Assembly: GCA_030146505.1 (NCBI GenBank)
Contig: JASLCO010000068.1
Span: forward strand, 1 to 6,858
From: Moraxellaceae bacterium
Lineage (GTDB): Bacteria; Pseudomonadota; Gammaproteobacteria; Pseudomonadales; Moraxellaceae
Direction of reading: 5' to 3'
Length of the DNA: 6,858 bases
The notes under the pieces were generated by a model. The model did not search any database. It was given only the letters and a program-made list of their open reading frames with translations, and was not told the origin of the DNA. Positions 1 to 6,019 of this stretch are shown piece after piece. The position numbers were made by a program, and so were the translations under genes. Position 1 is the stretch's first letter. Every line of letters begins with the position of its first letter.

Positions 1-101
1 ATCCTGCTTAGACTTCCTGTCCATGTGCAGAGGCCTGCCATGCCGTACTGAGTGGGAAGGCCCGCACCAAGAAAAATCATAAAAGGAACAGGGGTCCGAT
101 C
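1..101. other. Leader region upstream of the phospholipase-like gene; no gene assigned
   Basis: No recognisable coding region is visible. One frame stays open from the window edge to a TGA at 49-51 and another to a TAA at 77-79, so the 3' end of an upstream gene is possible, but neither short peptide is recognisable. I see no convincing -35/-10 pair. The only useful signal is an AGGGG at 90-94, seven bases before the ATG at 102, which serves as ribosome binding site for the next gene. Confidence 0.4.
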
Positions 102-1124
102 ATGAAGAAGCAAGTTCTCTCGCTGGTTGCCGCCACTGTGCTGCTGGGCGCTGCCGGCCATGCCGCTGCCTGGAGCCAGGAAACCCATCGCCGCATCGTG
201 CTGGATGCGGTGGCGTACATGAAAAACCATCCGACCACGACGAATTACGCCAAGCTGCTTGCCGGTGCCACGGCGGCCGGCTACACCATCGACCAGTTCG
301 CGACCGCGTTGGGGCAGGGTGCCTACGACGTGGATGATTTTGCCGATACCTATATCTGTGGTGCCACTACCGGCAACTGCCAGCTCGCTCCGGTATGGGG
401 ATTGGGCGCGGGTATCGTGAAATACACGTCCTACTGGCATTTCCAGAACCAGACGCAGGGCACCGACGTGCATGGCAATGATTTCGGTGGCTACAACTAT
501 GACAAGCTCACGGTCTGGGGCGATATCGACAACATGGCCGCGAGCTGGCTCTACGGCGATTATCTGGATGACGGCAAGGGCAACCTCACCGGCTGGTTCG
601 GTGCCGACAGCTCCAAATACAACGCCTATGACAATACCGAAGCGCATTACCGCCTGGGTGGCTACTCCACGCGCAACCAGTATGCCGACTTCGAAAAGAT
701 GCCTTTCCAGCCCATCGACAACCTGGGCCAGTACTGGTTCCAGCAGTTCCTGGCAGCGCCCACGGCACAGTCACTGGGTTTTGTGCTGCATACTACCGAC
801 CTGCTGCAGCCGCACCACACCTGGACCACGTCCGCGCTCAACCACGCCGGCTGGGAATCCTGGGTGAATGACAACTACTACACCTACACGCTGAATGATC
901 CGGCACTGGTGACCACTGCCCTCAACAATTTCACGCCGCTTGCGGCCAATGCCACGGACATTCGTCCCTTGCTTACGCAGGGTGGTGCGATTTCCTATTC
1001 GCAAGGCGGCATCGTGCTTTCCAGCACGGATGAAAATGACCGCAAGAATGTGGCGCGCGTGATGATTCCCAGTTCCATTGCCATGGCCGTGCGGGTTCTC
1101 AATCGCGCCGCCGAGCGTTTCTGA
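102..1124 (+). CDS. Secreted zinc-dependent phospholipase C / P1 nuclease-family hydrolase
   Basis: Predicted exported phosphodiesterase of 340 residues. Residues 1-23 form a Sec-type signal peptide (KK, hydrophobic core, AAA cleavage site), so the mature protein starts at Trp24. In the zinc phospholipase C/P1 nuclease family the free N-terminal Trp is itself a zinc ligand. The other expected trinuclear-zinc ligands follow in order: His29, an Asp among D76/D78/D79, His113 (YWHF), His230 and Asp233, His239 (HTTDLLQPHH, close to the family signature HxxxDxxxPxH), then His248 and Glu252 (HAGWE). Cys86 and Cys93 could form a disulfide in the periplasm or outside the cell. The start is fixed by the signal peptide and by AGGGG seven bases upstream. 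The family and metal site are clear. Whether the substrate is phospholipid or nucleic acid cannot be told; spacing of the last HxxxE pair resembles the bacterial phospholipases more than P1, which is inference. A terminator follows, so it is probably transcribed alone. Confidence 0.88.
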   Translation: MKKQVLSLVAATVLLGAAGHAAAWSQETHRRIVLDAVAYMKNHPTTTNYAKLLAGATAAGYTIDQFATALGQGAYDVDDFADTYICGATTGNCQLAPVWGLGAGIVKYTSYWHFQNQTQGTDVHGNDFGGYNYDKLTVWGDIDNMAASWLYGDYLDDGKGNLTGWFGADSSKYNAYDNTEAHYRLGGYSTRNQYADFEKMPFQPIDNLGQYWFQQFLAAPTAQSLGFVLHTTDLLQPHHTWTTSALNHAGWESWVNDNYYTYTLNDPALVTTALNNFTPLAANATDIRPLLTQGGAISYSQGGIVLSSTDENDRKNVARVMIPSSIAMAVRVLNRAAERF

Positions 1125-1182
1125 GCGGGCATGACCGGGCATTTGCCTCTGCCTTTTGCTGTTGTTGTTCGAGCGTGAGTTT

Positions 1183-1213
1183 GGGGCGTATCCTGCGATA
1201 CGCCCCTTTTTTT
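1183..1213 (+). terminator. Rho-independent terminator of the phospholipase-like gene
   Basis: A perfect 10-bp stem, GGGGCGTATC (1183-1192) pairing with GATACGCCCC (1197-1206), closes a CTGC loop and is followed at once by seven T (1207-1213). It lies 58 bases after the stop codon. The T run is also the left boundary of the repeat element that follows. Confidence 0.93.
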
Positions 1214-1421
1214 GGGGAACTATATACATAACAAAGCACTCCCCTTTGAGACGTCGTCATTCCCACGAAAGCGGGAATCTCAGGATGATTGACAGTGCTT
1301 TAAACAGAGAAATTCCCGCTTTCGCGGGAATGACGAGCCTTGAGCTCGTCATGTATATAGTTCCCTTTTTTGGGGAATGACGACGTCTCAAAGGGGAGTG
1401 CTTTGTTAGGTATGTAGTTCC
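1214..1421. repeat. Composite nested inverted-repeat element (NIME/MITE-like)
   Basis: The outer arms are 1216-1263 and 1374-1421, 48 bases each, inverted, with two mismatches by my alignment (46/48). Both ends terminate in GGAAC/GTTCC. Between them lie two 20-bp palindromes of the ATTCCC-N8-GGGAAT type: 1259-1278 and 1312-1331 (attcccgctttcgcgggaat). They face each other as part of a longer inverted pair (1254-1278 and 1312-1336) and enclose a 33-base spacer. This resembles neisserial dRS3 repeats flanking variable RS segments, and similar GTCATTCCCGCGAAAGCGGGAAT repeats occur in many proteobacteria. A hairpin ATGACGAGC-cttga-GCTCGTCAT sits at 1330-1352. No transposase is encoded; short open frames here only translate the repeat (peptides such as HSRESGN) and are not called as genes. 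Confidence 0.9.
1215..1365. mobile_element. Inner 151-bp unit with 15-bp perfect terminal inverted repeats
   Basis: The left end gggaactatatacat (1215-1229) is the exact reverse complement of atgtatatagttccc (1351-1365). The unit contains both dRS3-like palindromes. A third, diverged copy of the same end occurs at 1409-1421 (tatgtagttcc), which closes the outer repeat. Small size, terminal inverted repeats and absence of coding capacity suggest a MITE-like non-autonomous element. No target-site duplication could be defined, so mobility is inferred. Confidence 0.5.
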
Positions 1422-1435
1422 GCTTTTTCAGTAGG

Positions 1436-1451
1436 TGCGAATTCATTCGCA
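1436..1451. promoter_or_regulatory. Short palindrome, possible operator upstream of the isomerase gene
   Basis: TGCGAAT-TC-ATTCGCA is a perfect inverted repeat with 7-base arms, just outside the right end of the repeat element and 114 bases before the isomerase start. A loose promoter-like pair overlaps it (TTTTCA at 1425-1430, CATATT at 1450-1455, 19-base gap), but the match is poor. It could be a regulator binding site or chance. Confidence 0.25.
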
Positions 1452-1518
1452 TATTACGCATCTGCTTTGTGGCATCTGCTTTTCTGGTGTGTGGATGAAT
1501 CTGCACTTGCCTTTTTTT

Positions 1519-1543
1519 GCAGGCCCGCCTCACGCCGGCCTGC
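1519..1543 (+). promoter_or_regulatory. Hairpin in the leader of the isomerase gene
   Basis: GCAGGCC (1519-1525) pairs with GGCCTGC (1537-1543). The stem extends by two more pairs after a C:C mismatch and leaves a CTCAC loop. It ends 22 bases before the chosen ATG. There are seven T before it and none after it, so it is not a terminator for the + strand. It may affect mRNA stability or translation of the downstream gene; role unknown. Confidence 0.35.
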
Positions 1544-1565
1544 TACTGACAGAACAAGAAAAATC

Positions 1566-2933
1566 ATGCGGCCATCCCTTCTGCTTTTTTCCCTTTCCGT
1601 GGTGCTGGCGGGATTGTTGCCAGCCTCCTTGCAGGCTGCCATCCGGCACGACCTCACCGCACCGGCCGTGGCGGCCACCGTCAATGGCGAGCCCTTGCCG
1701 GACAAGGTGGTTGACCTCATGCAGACACTGGCCCGGCGCAGCGACAAGAAGGCCAGTCGTGCGGATGTGGTGCAGGCCATGATTGATGACCGCCTTCTGG
1801 CGGAGGTGGCACGCGGGCAGTATTCCCAGGCCCAGCTGCTGGAAGACAACAAGGTGGGCTTCAAGCCTGAGGTGCAGATCGAGCAATCCCTGGCCTCAGA
1901 TCTGCTGGCCGCTTACGGGCCGCGCCTTGATGCGGCGGTGAAGGCGGAAAAGGGCGGCAATCTCAACGGTGTCCTGCTGTCGCGCCGGGAACCCGCGCCG
2001 GCCGACTGGGATGTCGTGCTGGGGGCCAAGCCGAAAATGCTGCTGGAATATGCGCTGGACGAGCAGGGTCGCAAGGCGGCCGCCGATGTGGTGCTGATGA
2101 ACTACCGCCTTGATGCGGCCAGCACGGGCCGCATTTCCCTGCTGGATGTCTACGATGCCCAGAATGTGCAGGGTCGCAACCAGTTGCACGCGCGCGACAA
2201 TGGTTTTGCGCTGGCGCAGGCCGGCATGCTGCTGGAGCGGCGCTATGTGCTGCACTGGGCCGAAATGCGTTCGGGGCTGGGGCGCGGGAATTACGCGATT
2301 TTCCGGCGCGCGGTGGAAGACCGCCTGCTGCGCGACGGCTGGATGGCCTTGATTGGCGTCAGCAGTGACATCCATGACGACAACGACCATCTCAAGCAAC
2401 TGGCGGCGGCTGCCACGCCGGCGGAAATCCGCGACTACTACGAAAAGCATCGCGACGAATTCCGGCGCATAGAAAAAGTCCGCGCCCGGCATATCCGCGT
2501 GGCCGACGAGCAGGCCGCCAATGCCGCCTATGCGCGCCTGCAGAAAGGCGAATCCTTTGCCGCGCTGGCCACGGCCCTTTCCACTGCGCCTGATGCCGCA
2601 CAGGGCGGGGACATGGGCTGGATCCTGCATCGTGACAAGCCGGACTGGCTGGACAGCCTGACCTTCGTGCAGAAGGAAGGCGTGCCTTCACGGCCTTTCC
2701 GCAGCCCCGGCAAACCCGGTTCCAGTCCGGCCTGGGAAATCCTGCTGGTGGAAGAAAAGGTGGAAGGCTGGCAGGCCGAGGACAGCCCCGAAGTGCGCTA
2801 TGTGGCGGCGCAGGACATTGCACGCAAGAAGGCTCAGCAGGAATACAGCGACACGCTGGCGCGCACGCGCACGCAGGCCGACATCCGCCTGCACACCGGG
2901 CTGGCGCCGATTTCCCGGGGAGCACCGCAGTGA
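1566..2933 (+). CDS. Exported parvulin-type (PpiC/SurA-like) peptidyl-prolyl isomerase, degenerate active site
   Basis: Predicted periplasmic folding factor of 455 residues. The ATG at 1566 is chosen because it gives a signal peptide at once (MRPSLLLF, hydrophobic core, cleavage near residues 24-25); the in-frame ATG at 1467 would add 33 unlikely residues. The ribosome binding site is weak (AGAACAAGAAA). Residues 34-83 resemble the N-terminal segment of SurA-like proteins (VAATVNGEPLPDKVVDLM, then MIDDRLLAEVA). Residues 84-300 are a long, mostly helical region, probably the chaperone part. Residues about 304-397 form the rotamase domain: KVRARHI, LQKGESFAALA, then GGDMGWI. His309 of the usual two active-site histidines is present. 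The second, normally in a GxHII-like strand, is replaced by Glu391 (AWEILLV). There is no Cys after the signal peptide, so it is not a lipoprotein. The stop overlaps the next start (GTGA), indicating one operon. It may act mainly as a holdase; the client is unknown. Confidence 0.85.
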   Translation: MRPSLLLFSLSVVLAGLLPASLQAAIRHDLTAPAVAATVNGEPLPDKVVDLMQTLARRSDKKASRADVVQAMIDDRLLAEVARGQYSQAQLLEDNKVGFKPEVQIEQSLASDLLAAYGPRLDAAVKAEKGGNLNGVLLSRREPAPADWDVVLGAKPKMLLEYALDEQGRKAAADVVLMNYRLDAASTGRISLLDVYDAQNVQGRNQLHARDNGFALAQAGMLLERRYVLHWAEMRSGLGRGNYAIFRRAVEDRLLRDGWMALIGVSSDIHDDNDHLKQLAAAATPAEIRDYYEKHRDEFRRIEKVRARHIRVADEQAANAAYARLQKGESFAALATALSTAPDAAQGGDMGWILHRDKPDWLDSLTFVQKEGVPSRPFRSPGKPGSSPAWEILLVEEKVEGWQAEDSPEVRYVAAQDIARKKAQQEYSDTLARTRTQADIRLHTGLAPISRGAPQ

Positions 2934-3478
2934 AGCCCCGGCATTGGTTGTTGCTCTCTGCCGTGCTGGTGGTGGCGGTGCTGCTGCTTGGCCTGTACTT
3001 GCACGATGAGGGCATGACGGCTGCGCCACCATCCGCGGCCAAAACGGCGGCCAGCACGCCGCTGTCGCCAAGGCTGCCGGTGCAGGAGATGGTGGCGCCA
3101 CCACTGCCGGCAACGGATACGGCACTGCCTGAAATGCCGGCGCTGACCGCCGATGCCGCGCAGAGCATGAGTGCCGCCCGCGAACAGGGCGATGCGCGCC
3201 AGCCTGCGCTGCAGCGTGATGCGCCACGGGAAATGCCGACCGCGCAGGAACTGGCCGACCCGGAGGCTTACCAGCGTTACGAGTCACGGCAGAGCCAGCG
3301 CCTGCACAAGGCTTTTGTGCAGGCGGCCGACACGGAAATTCCGCGCCTGCAAAAAGACATAGACCGTGCCCGCACGCAGGGCCTGAGCCCGGAGCAGCTT
3401 GCCGAGGGCGAAGAAAAACTGCGCCGTATCCAGACCATGCGCGACCAGTTGCAGGCAGAGGCTGCGTCTGCGCCCTGA
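2930..3478 (+). CDS. Small membrane-anchored periplasmic protein with helical C-terminus, unknown function
   Basis: The family of this 182-residue protein is not recognised. It starts with GTG at 2930, overlapping the isomerase stop by four bases, with GGGGAG seven bases upstream, so translation is probably coupled. Residues 5-24 form one membrane helix behind a basic MKPRH, predicting cytoplasmic N-terminus and periplasmic bulk. Residues 30-105 are rich in Pro, Ala and Thr and look like a flexible stalk. Residues about 111-177 are highly charged and helical (AYQRYESRQSQRLHKAF, then GLSPEQLAEGEEKLRRIQTM), likely a short coiled coil or helical hairpin. There are no cysteines. The anchor-stalk-helix plan resembles lipase-specific foldases (LifO) in miniature, but it is far shorter and I see no LifO signature. 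Coupling to a foldase next to a secreted hydrolase gene makes an accessory role in folding or secretion plausible; that is inference only. Confidence 0.75.
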   Translation: MKPRHWLLLSAVLVVAVLLLGLYLHDEGMTAAPPSAAKTAASTPLSPRLPVQEMVAPPLPATDTALPEMPALTADAAQSMSAAREQGDARQPALQRDAPREMPTAQELADPEAYQRYESRQSQRLHKAFVQAADTEIPRLQKDIDRARTQGLSPEQLAEGEEKLRRIQTMRDQLQAEAASAP

Positions 3479-3788
3479 CGAATGGCGGCTGCTGCGGATG
3501 TACAGAAGGCGGGCTGGCACTGGCGGGCCTGTCCTCGTCTTGGCAGGGTGAATGCCATTTCCTACTATTGGCCGCAGGACGGTGCCGCTTCTGCCCGTAT
3601 AAAAGCAAACTGCCGATACAACAAAAGGGATGGCCATCCCTGGGCTCCCCGGCCTTTTTTCAGGACTGTCATTTCCGTGCAGCCGGGAGTGGCGCTTTCA
3701 GGATTTCTGGTGACTGCTAACAACGGTTCAGGAATCCTGCACAGGCGCCCGGGGAACCAGGTCTGCCAATCCCGGATAAAAAATTTCC
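3479..3788. other. 310-base intergenic region before the AraC-type regulator
   Basis: It holds no convincing gene. An open frame from ATG 3482 overlaps the regulator by more than 160 bases in another frame, has no clear ribosome binding site and shows no recognisable domain. A TATAAA at 3598-3603 could be a -10 box, but the nearest TTGGCC (3568-3573) is 24 bases away, too far for a standard sigma-70 promoter. The promoter of the regulator presumably lies in this region, unlocated. Confidence 0.4.
3627..3660 (+). terminator. Possible weak terminator after the isomerase operon
   Basis: The palindrome GGGATGGCCATCCC (3627-3640) is followed by a GC-rich stretch and six T (3655-3660). The stem does not abut the T run, and the alternative GGCC/GGCC pairing (3633-3636 with 3651-3654) is short. 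It lies about 150 bases after the stop of the membrane-anchored protein gene. A weak terminator or attenuator is possible. Confidence 0.3.
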
Positions 3789-4850
3789 ATGTCCCAGCCC
3801 GCTCCGGAAAATCTTGGCCATATTTCCGTGCCTGCCCTGCAGCAGTATTTGCGCAGCGCGGAGGCCTGTGGCTTGTCGCGGGAAAAGATGCTGATCGAGG
3901 CCGGCATTTCGTCCGAGCTCCTGCAGGACAACAATGCCCGCCTGGATTGTGAAGTGCTGCAGCGCCTGCTGGCCTGGGTGCTGCCGCGTTGCAACAACTC
4001 GGTCTTCGGCCTGCAGACTTCCCATTACATCCAGCCCGGCTCCTACAGCGTCATGGGCTATATCGCCATGACCAGCAATACCCTGGCCGAGGCGGTGGCG
4101 CGCATGCCGCAGTATGAAAAGCTGGTGGGCGACATGGGGACTTCCACGCTGGAGCATGAGCCGGGCGCCATCGTCGTGCGCTGGCATTGCCGTTTCAGCG
4201 ATCCGCAAACCCGCCGGCACGTGATTGAAAACGTGCTGGCCTCGTGGACGGCCTATACCCGCTGGATGGCCGATGCGGAGGAGCTTGTGCCGCTGGCCGT
4301 GCGTTTCGAGCATGATCCGCCCGCCGACCGTTCCCTGCTCAAGCATTACCAGCAGATTTTCCGTTGCCCGGTGTATTTCAACCAGCCCATGTCGGCCCTG
4401 TTGTGCTCACCGCAGATTTTCGAATATCCCCTGCGCCAGCCGGACGTGAACCTGCGCGACACGCTGGAGCACCATGCCCAGGTGTCGCTGGCGGCGCTCA
4501 AGACCCGATATTCCCTCACCGACCAGGTACGCTCGCTGCTGCGCGCCATGCTGGCCGATGCTTCCCCGCGCAAGGAGTTCGTGGCCGAGCAGATGGGCAT
4601 GAATGTGCGTACCCTGCACCGCAAGCTGGCTGACGAAAACCAGTCCTACCAGCAAATCCTGGATGACCTGCGCGCCGAACTGGCGCGCAAATACCTGGCG
4701 CAGGCGCATCTTTCCGTGGAGGACATCGCCCGCAAGCTGGGCTTTACCGAAAGCCGTTCTTTCATCCGCTATTTCAAGGGGTATACCGGCCTTACGCCGG
4801 GCGAGTACCGGCACGGGAAAGGGCAGGTGGACGATGATTCCGCTGCATGA
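3789..4850 (+). CDS. AraC-family transcriptional regulator (Arabinose_bd-type sensor plus AraC HTH)
   Basis: Predicted DNA-binding regulator of 353 residues with two domains. Residues about 15-215 match the Arabinose_bd-type sensor domain of OruR/FeaR-like regulators: YSVMGYIAMTSNTLAEAV around 86-103, then FRCPVYFNQPMSALLCSP around 191-208 and the following YPLRQPDVNL. The ligand is unknown. The C-terminal AraC domain spans about 240-345, with a first helix-turn-helix near 262-281 (VAEQMGMNVRTLHRKL) and a second in 309-341 (SVEDIARKLGFTESRSFIRYFK then TGLTPGEYR), the typical family ending. A TAA at 3777-3779 in frame makes ATG 3789 the first usable start; the ribosome binding site is poor. 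No catabolic operon lies beside it. The genes upstream are co-directional but separated by 310 bases, and the next gene is convergent, so its target cannot be named from context. Autoregulation or a distant target is possible. Confidence 0.9.
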   Translation: MSQPAPENLGHISVPALQQYLRSAEACGLSREKMLIEAGISSELLQDNNARLDCEVLQRLLAWVLPRCNNSVFGLQTSHYIQPGSYSVMGYIAMTSNTLAEAVARMPQYEKLVGDMGTSTLEHEPGAIVVRWHCRFSDPQTRRHVIENVLASWTAYTRWMADAEELVPLAVRFEHDPPADRSLLKHYQQIFRCPVYFNQPMSALLCSPQIFEYPLRQPDVNLRDTLEHHAQVSLAALKTRYSLTDQVRSLLRAMLADASPRKEFVAEQMGMNVRTLHRKLADENQSYQQILDDLRAELARKYLAQAHLSVEDIARKLGFTESRSFIRYFKGYTGLTPGEYRHGKGQVDDDSAA

Positions 4851-4876
4851 AAAACGCCGGCATTTGCCGGCGTTTT
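4851..4876. terminator. Bidirectional terminator between convergent genes
   Basis: A perfect 11-bp stem, AAAACGCCGGC (4851-4861) with GCCGGCGTTTT (4866-4876), closes an ATTT loop. It begins on the base after the regulator stop codon and ends 13 bases from the acyltransferase stop on the other strand. The A and T ends of the stem give a U tract in both directions, so it can serve both genes. Confidence 0.9.
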
Positions 4877-4889
4877 CGTTTGAGGCCTG

Positions 4890-5816
4890 TCAGTACGGAT
4901 CGGGAAGGCTTTCATTCTTCTTGAAGCGCTTGTAGCTCCACTGGTAATGCGCCGGGTCGCGGCGTATCACGTTTTCCACGCAGCGGTTCAGGGCGGCGGC
5001 GGAGATGGCCAGGTCTTCGTTCCAGATGTCCGGGTCGGGCCGCTCGAAGTGGATTTCAAAGCCGTCGGCATCGGGGCGGCGCAGGCAGTACATCACGATC
5101 ACGCTGCACTGCGTGCGGCTGATGAGCTTGGGCACCATCACGCCGGTCCAGGTGGAAATGCCGAAGAAGGGGGCGAAGATGCCGCCGCCTTCATGCGGGA
5201 TGTGGTCGGGCAGGATGGCGGAAAAGCCGTTTTTCTTCAGACCCTTGAACAGGGCCTTCACGCCGCTGTCGTCGGTGGGCACGGCCACGGAATTGAGGCG
5301 GCTGCGTGCATCGCGCACGAAAGCGTCCACGCCTTTCTGCTTGGCCGGCTTGTACATGATGATGGGTGCCGTGTGCTGGCTGACCCAGGCATTCATGAAT
5401 TCCCAGGTACCGTAGTGCGGAATGATGCCGATGGTGCCGCGGCCGGCGGCCAGTGCCTCATGGAAGATGTCTTCGCCGTGCACTTTGCGTATCTGGCTGA
5501 TGCTGTATTCCGGCGGCTCGCCCCAGCTCTTGGTGAATTCGGCCATGGTCTGGCTCATGGAGACCAGGCAGCGCGCCGTGGTTTCCTGATACCAGTCTTC
5601 ACTCTTGTCCGGGAAGCAAAGCTCCAGGTTGCGGCGCACGGTGTGATGGCGGCTGTTGCTCACCACATGCATGGCCATCCAGCCGGCGAAGGCGCCGAAT
5701 TTCTGCAGAAAGCCCAGGGAGCGGTGGCCGAAGAAGCGCAGGAGGCCGAGAAAGAAGCGGTCCTTGCGGGTGAGCGTGTCCGGGGCGGGCGGGCGGCTGG
5801 CAGCGGTATCGTTCAT
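4890..5816 (-). CDS. LpxL/HtrB-family lysophospholipid (lipid A) acyltransferase
   Basis: Predicted inner-membrane acyltransferase of 308 residues, normal family length. It would transfer a fatty acyl chain from acyl-ACP to a lipid A precursor or another lysolipid on the cytoplasmic face. An N-terminal hydrophobic region (about 21-54, FFLGLLRFFG to MAMHVV) likely anchors it. The catalytic HX4E motif is His134-Glu139 (IPHYGTWEF). Other family landmarks are RRNLELCFPD (61-70), the LPDHIPHEGGG block (202-212) leading to FAPFFGI, and the C-terminal HYQWSYKRFKK (290-300). AGGA lies 11 bases before the ATG, and no other in-frame ATG occurs before residue 48, so the start is secure. It is convergent with the regulator gene and divergent from miaE. 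LpxL, LpxM and ornithine-lipid-type paralogues cannot be told apart here, so no symbol is given. The first 20 residues (TAASRPPAPDT) are a low-complexity leader. Confidence 0.9.
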   Translation of the reverse strand: MNDTAASRPPAPDTLTRKDRFFLGLLRFFGHRSLGFLQKFGAFAGWMAMHVVSNSRHHTVRRNLELCFPDKSEDWYQETTARCLVSMSQTMAEFTKSWGEPPEYSISQIRKVHGEDIFHEALAAGRGTIGIIPHYGTWEFMNAWVSQHTAPIIMYKPAKQKGVDAFVRDARSRLNSVAVPTDDSGVKALFKGLKKNGFSAILPDHIPHEGGGIFAPFFGISTWTGVMVPKLISRTQCSVIVMYCLRRPDADGFEIHFERPDPDIWNEDLAISAAALNRCVENVIRRDPAHYQWSYKRFKKNESLPDPY

Positions 5817-5868
5817 GCGTTTTTATGTCCTGTGCGGTGGCCTCATGAGCGGGCTCCAAGGCGCGCCA

Positions 5869-5896
5869 AGGATAGTGGATGCAGCGGCCTAACCAA
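5869..5896 (-). promoter_or_regulatory. Candidate promoter of the acyltransferase gene
   Basis: On the minus strand TTGGTT (5891-5896 on the + strand) is followed after 16 bases by TATCCT (5869-5874), a moderate sigma-70 match, about 50 bases upstream of the acyltransferase ATG. The -35 matches only three of six consensus bases. Confidence 0.35.
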
Positions 5897-5982
5897 ACCG
5901 GCATTTTTGACCTGTCTGTAGCAGGATGGCTCCCTGTGCCTTCATTTGTCTGCTGCCGTGTAGAAGGCCGGCGTGGCCCCGC

Positions 5983-5988
5983 TATAAT
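5983..5988 (+). promoter_or_regulatory. -10 box (TATAAT) of the miaE promoter
   Basis: A perfect TATAAT sits 31 bases before the GTG start chosen for miaE, in the context GCTATAATCGG. No good -35 exists at 16-18 bases; TGTAGA at 5959-5964 is a weak candidate at 18 bases. Transcription would start near 5995 and give a leader of about 25 bases, which excludes the upstream ATG at 5879 from the mRNA. Confidence 0.7.
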
Positions 5989-6019
5989 CGGCCGCCTTCT
6001 GCCCACCCGAGACCCTGCC

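Noticed and set aside
1259..1331. The two palindromes considered as a CRISPR array
   Set aside because: There are only two units, they are inverted relative to each other, and there are no regular spacers or cas genes.
1156..1533. Short open frames across the repeat on both strands (74 and 77 residues)
   Set aside because: They translate the inverted repeats and dRS3-like palindromes (HSRESGN-type peptides) and have no start signals or family; they are artefacts of the repeat.
69..1567. Shared 13-mer caagaaaaatcat upstream of the first two genes (68-80 and 1555-1567)
   Set aside because: A single exact 13-base match is roughly what chance allows in a window this size, and its position relative to the two start codons differs.
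3482..3952. Open frame of 156 residues before and into the regulator gene
   Set aside because: It overlaps the well-supported AraC-family gene by more than 160 bases in another frame, lacks a clear ribosome binding site and shows no domain.
4947..5921. 324-residue + strand open frame opposite the acyltransferase gene
   Set aside because: It is the antisense shadow of a gene with intact catalytic motifs; its Ala/Gly/His-rich translation is typical of antisense reading of GC-rich DNA.
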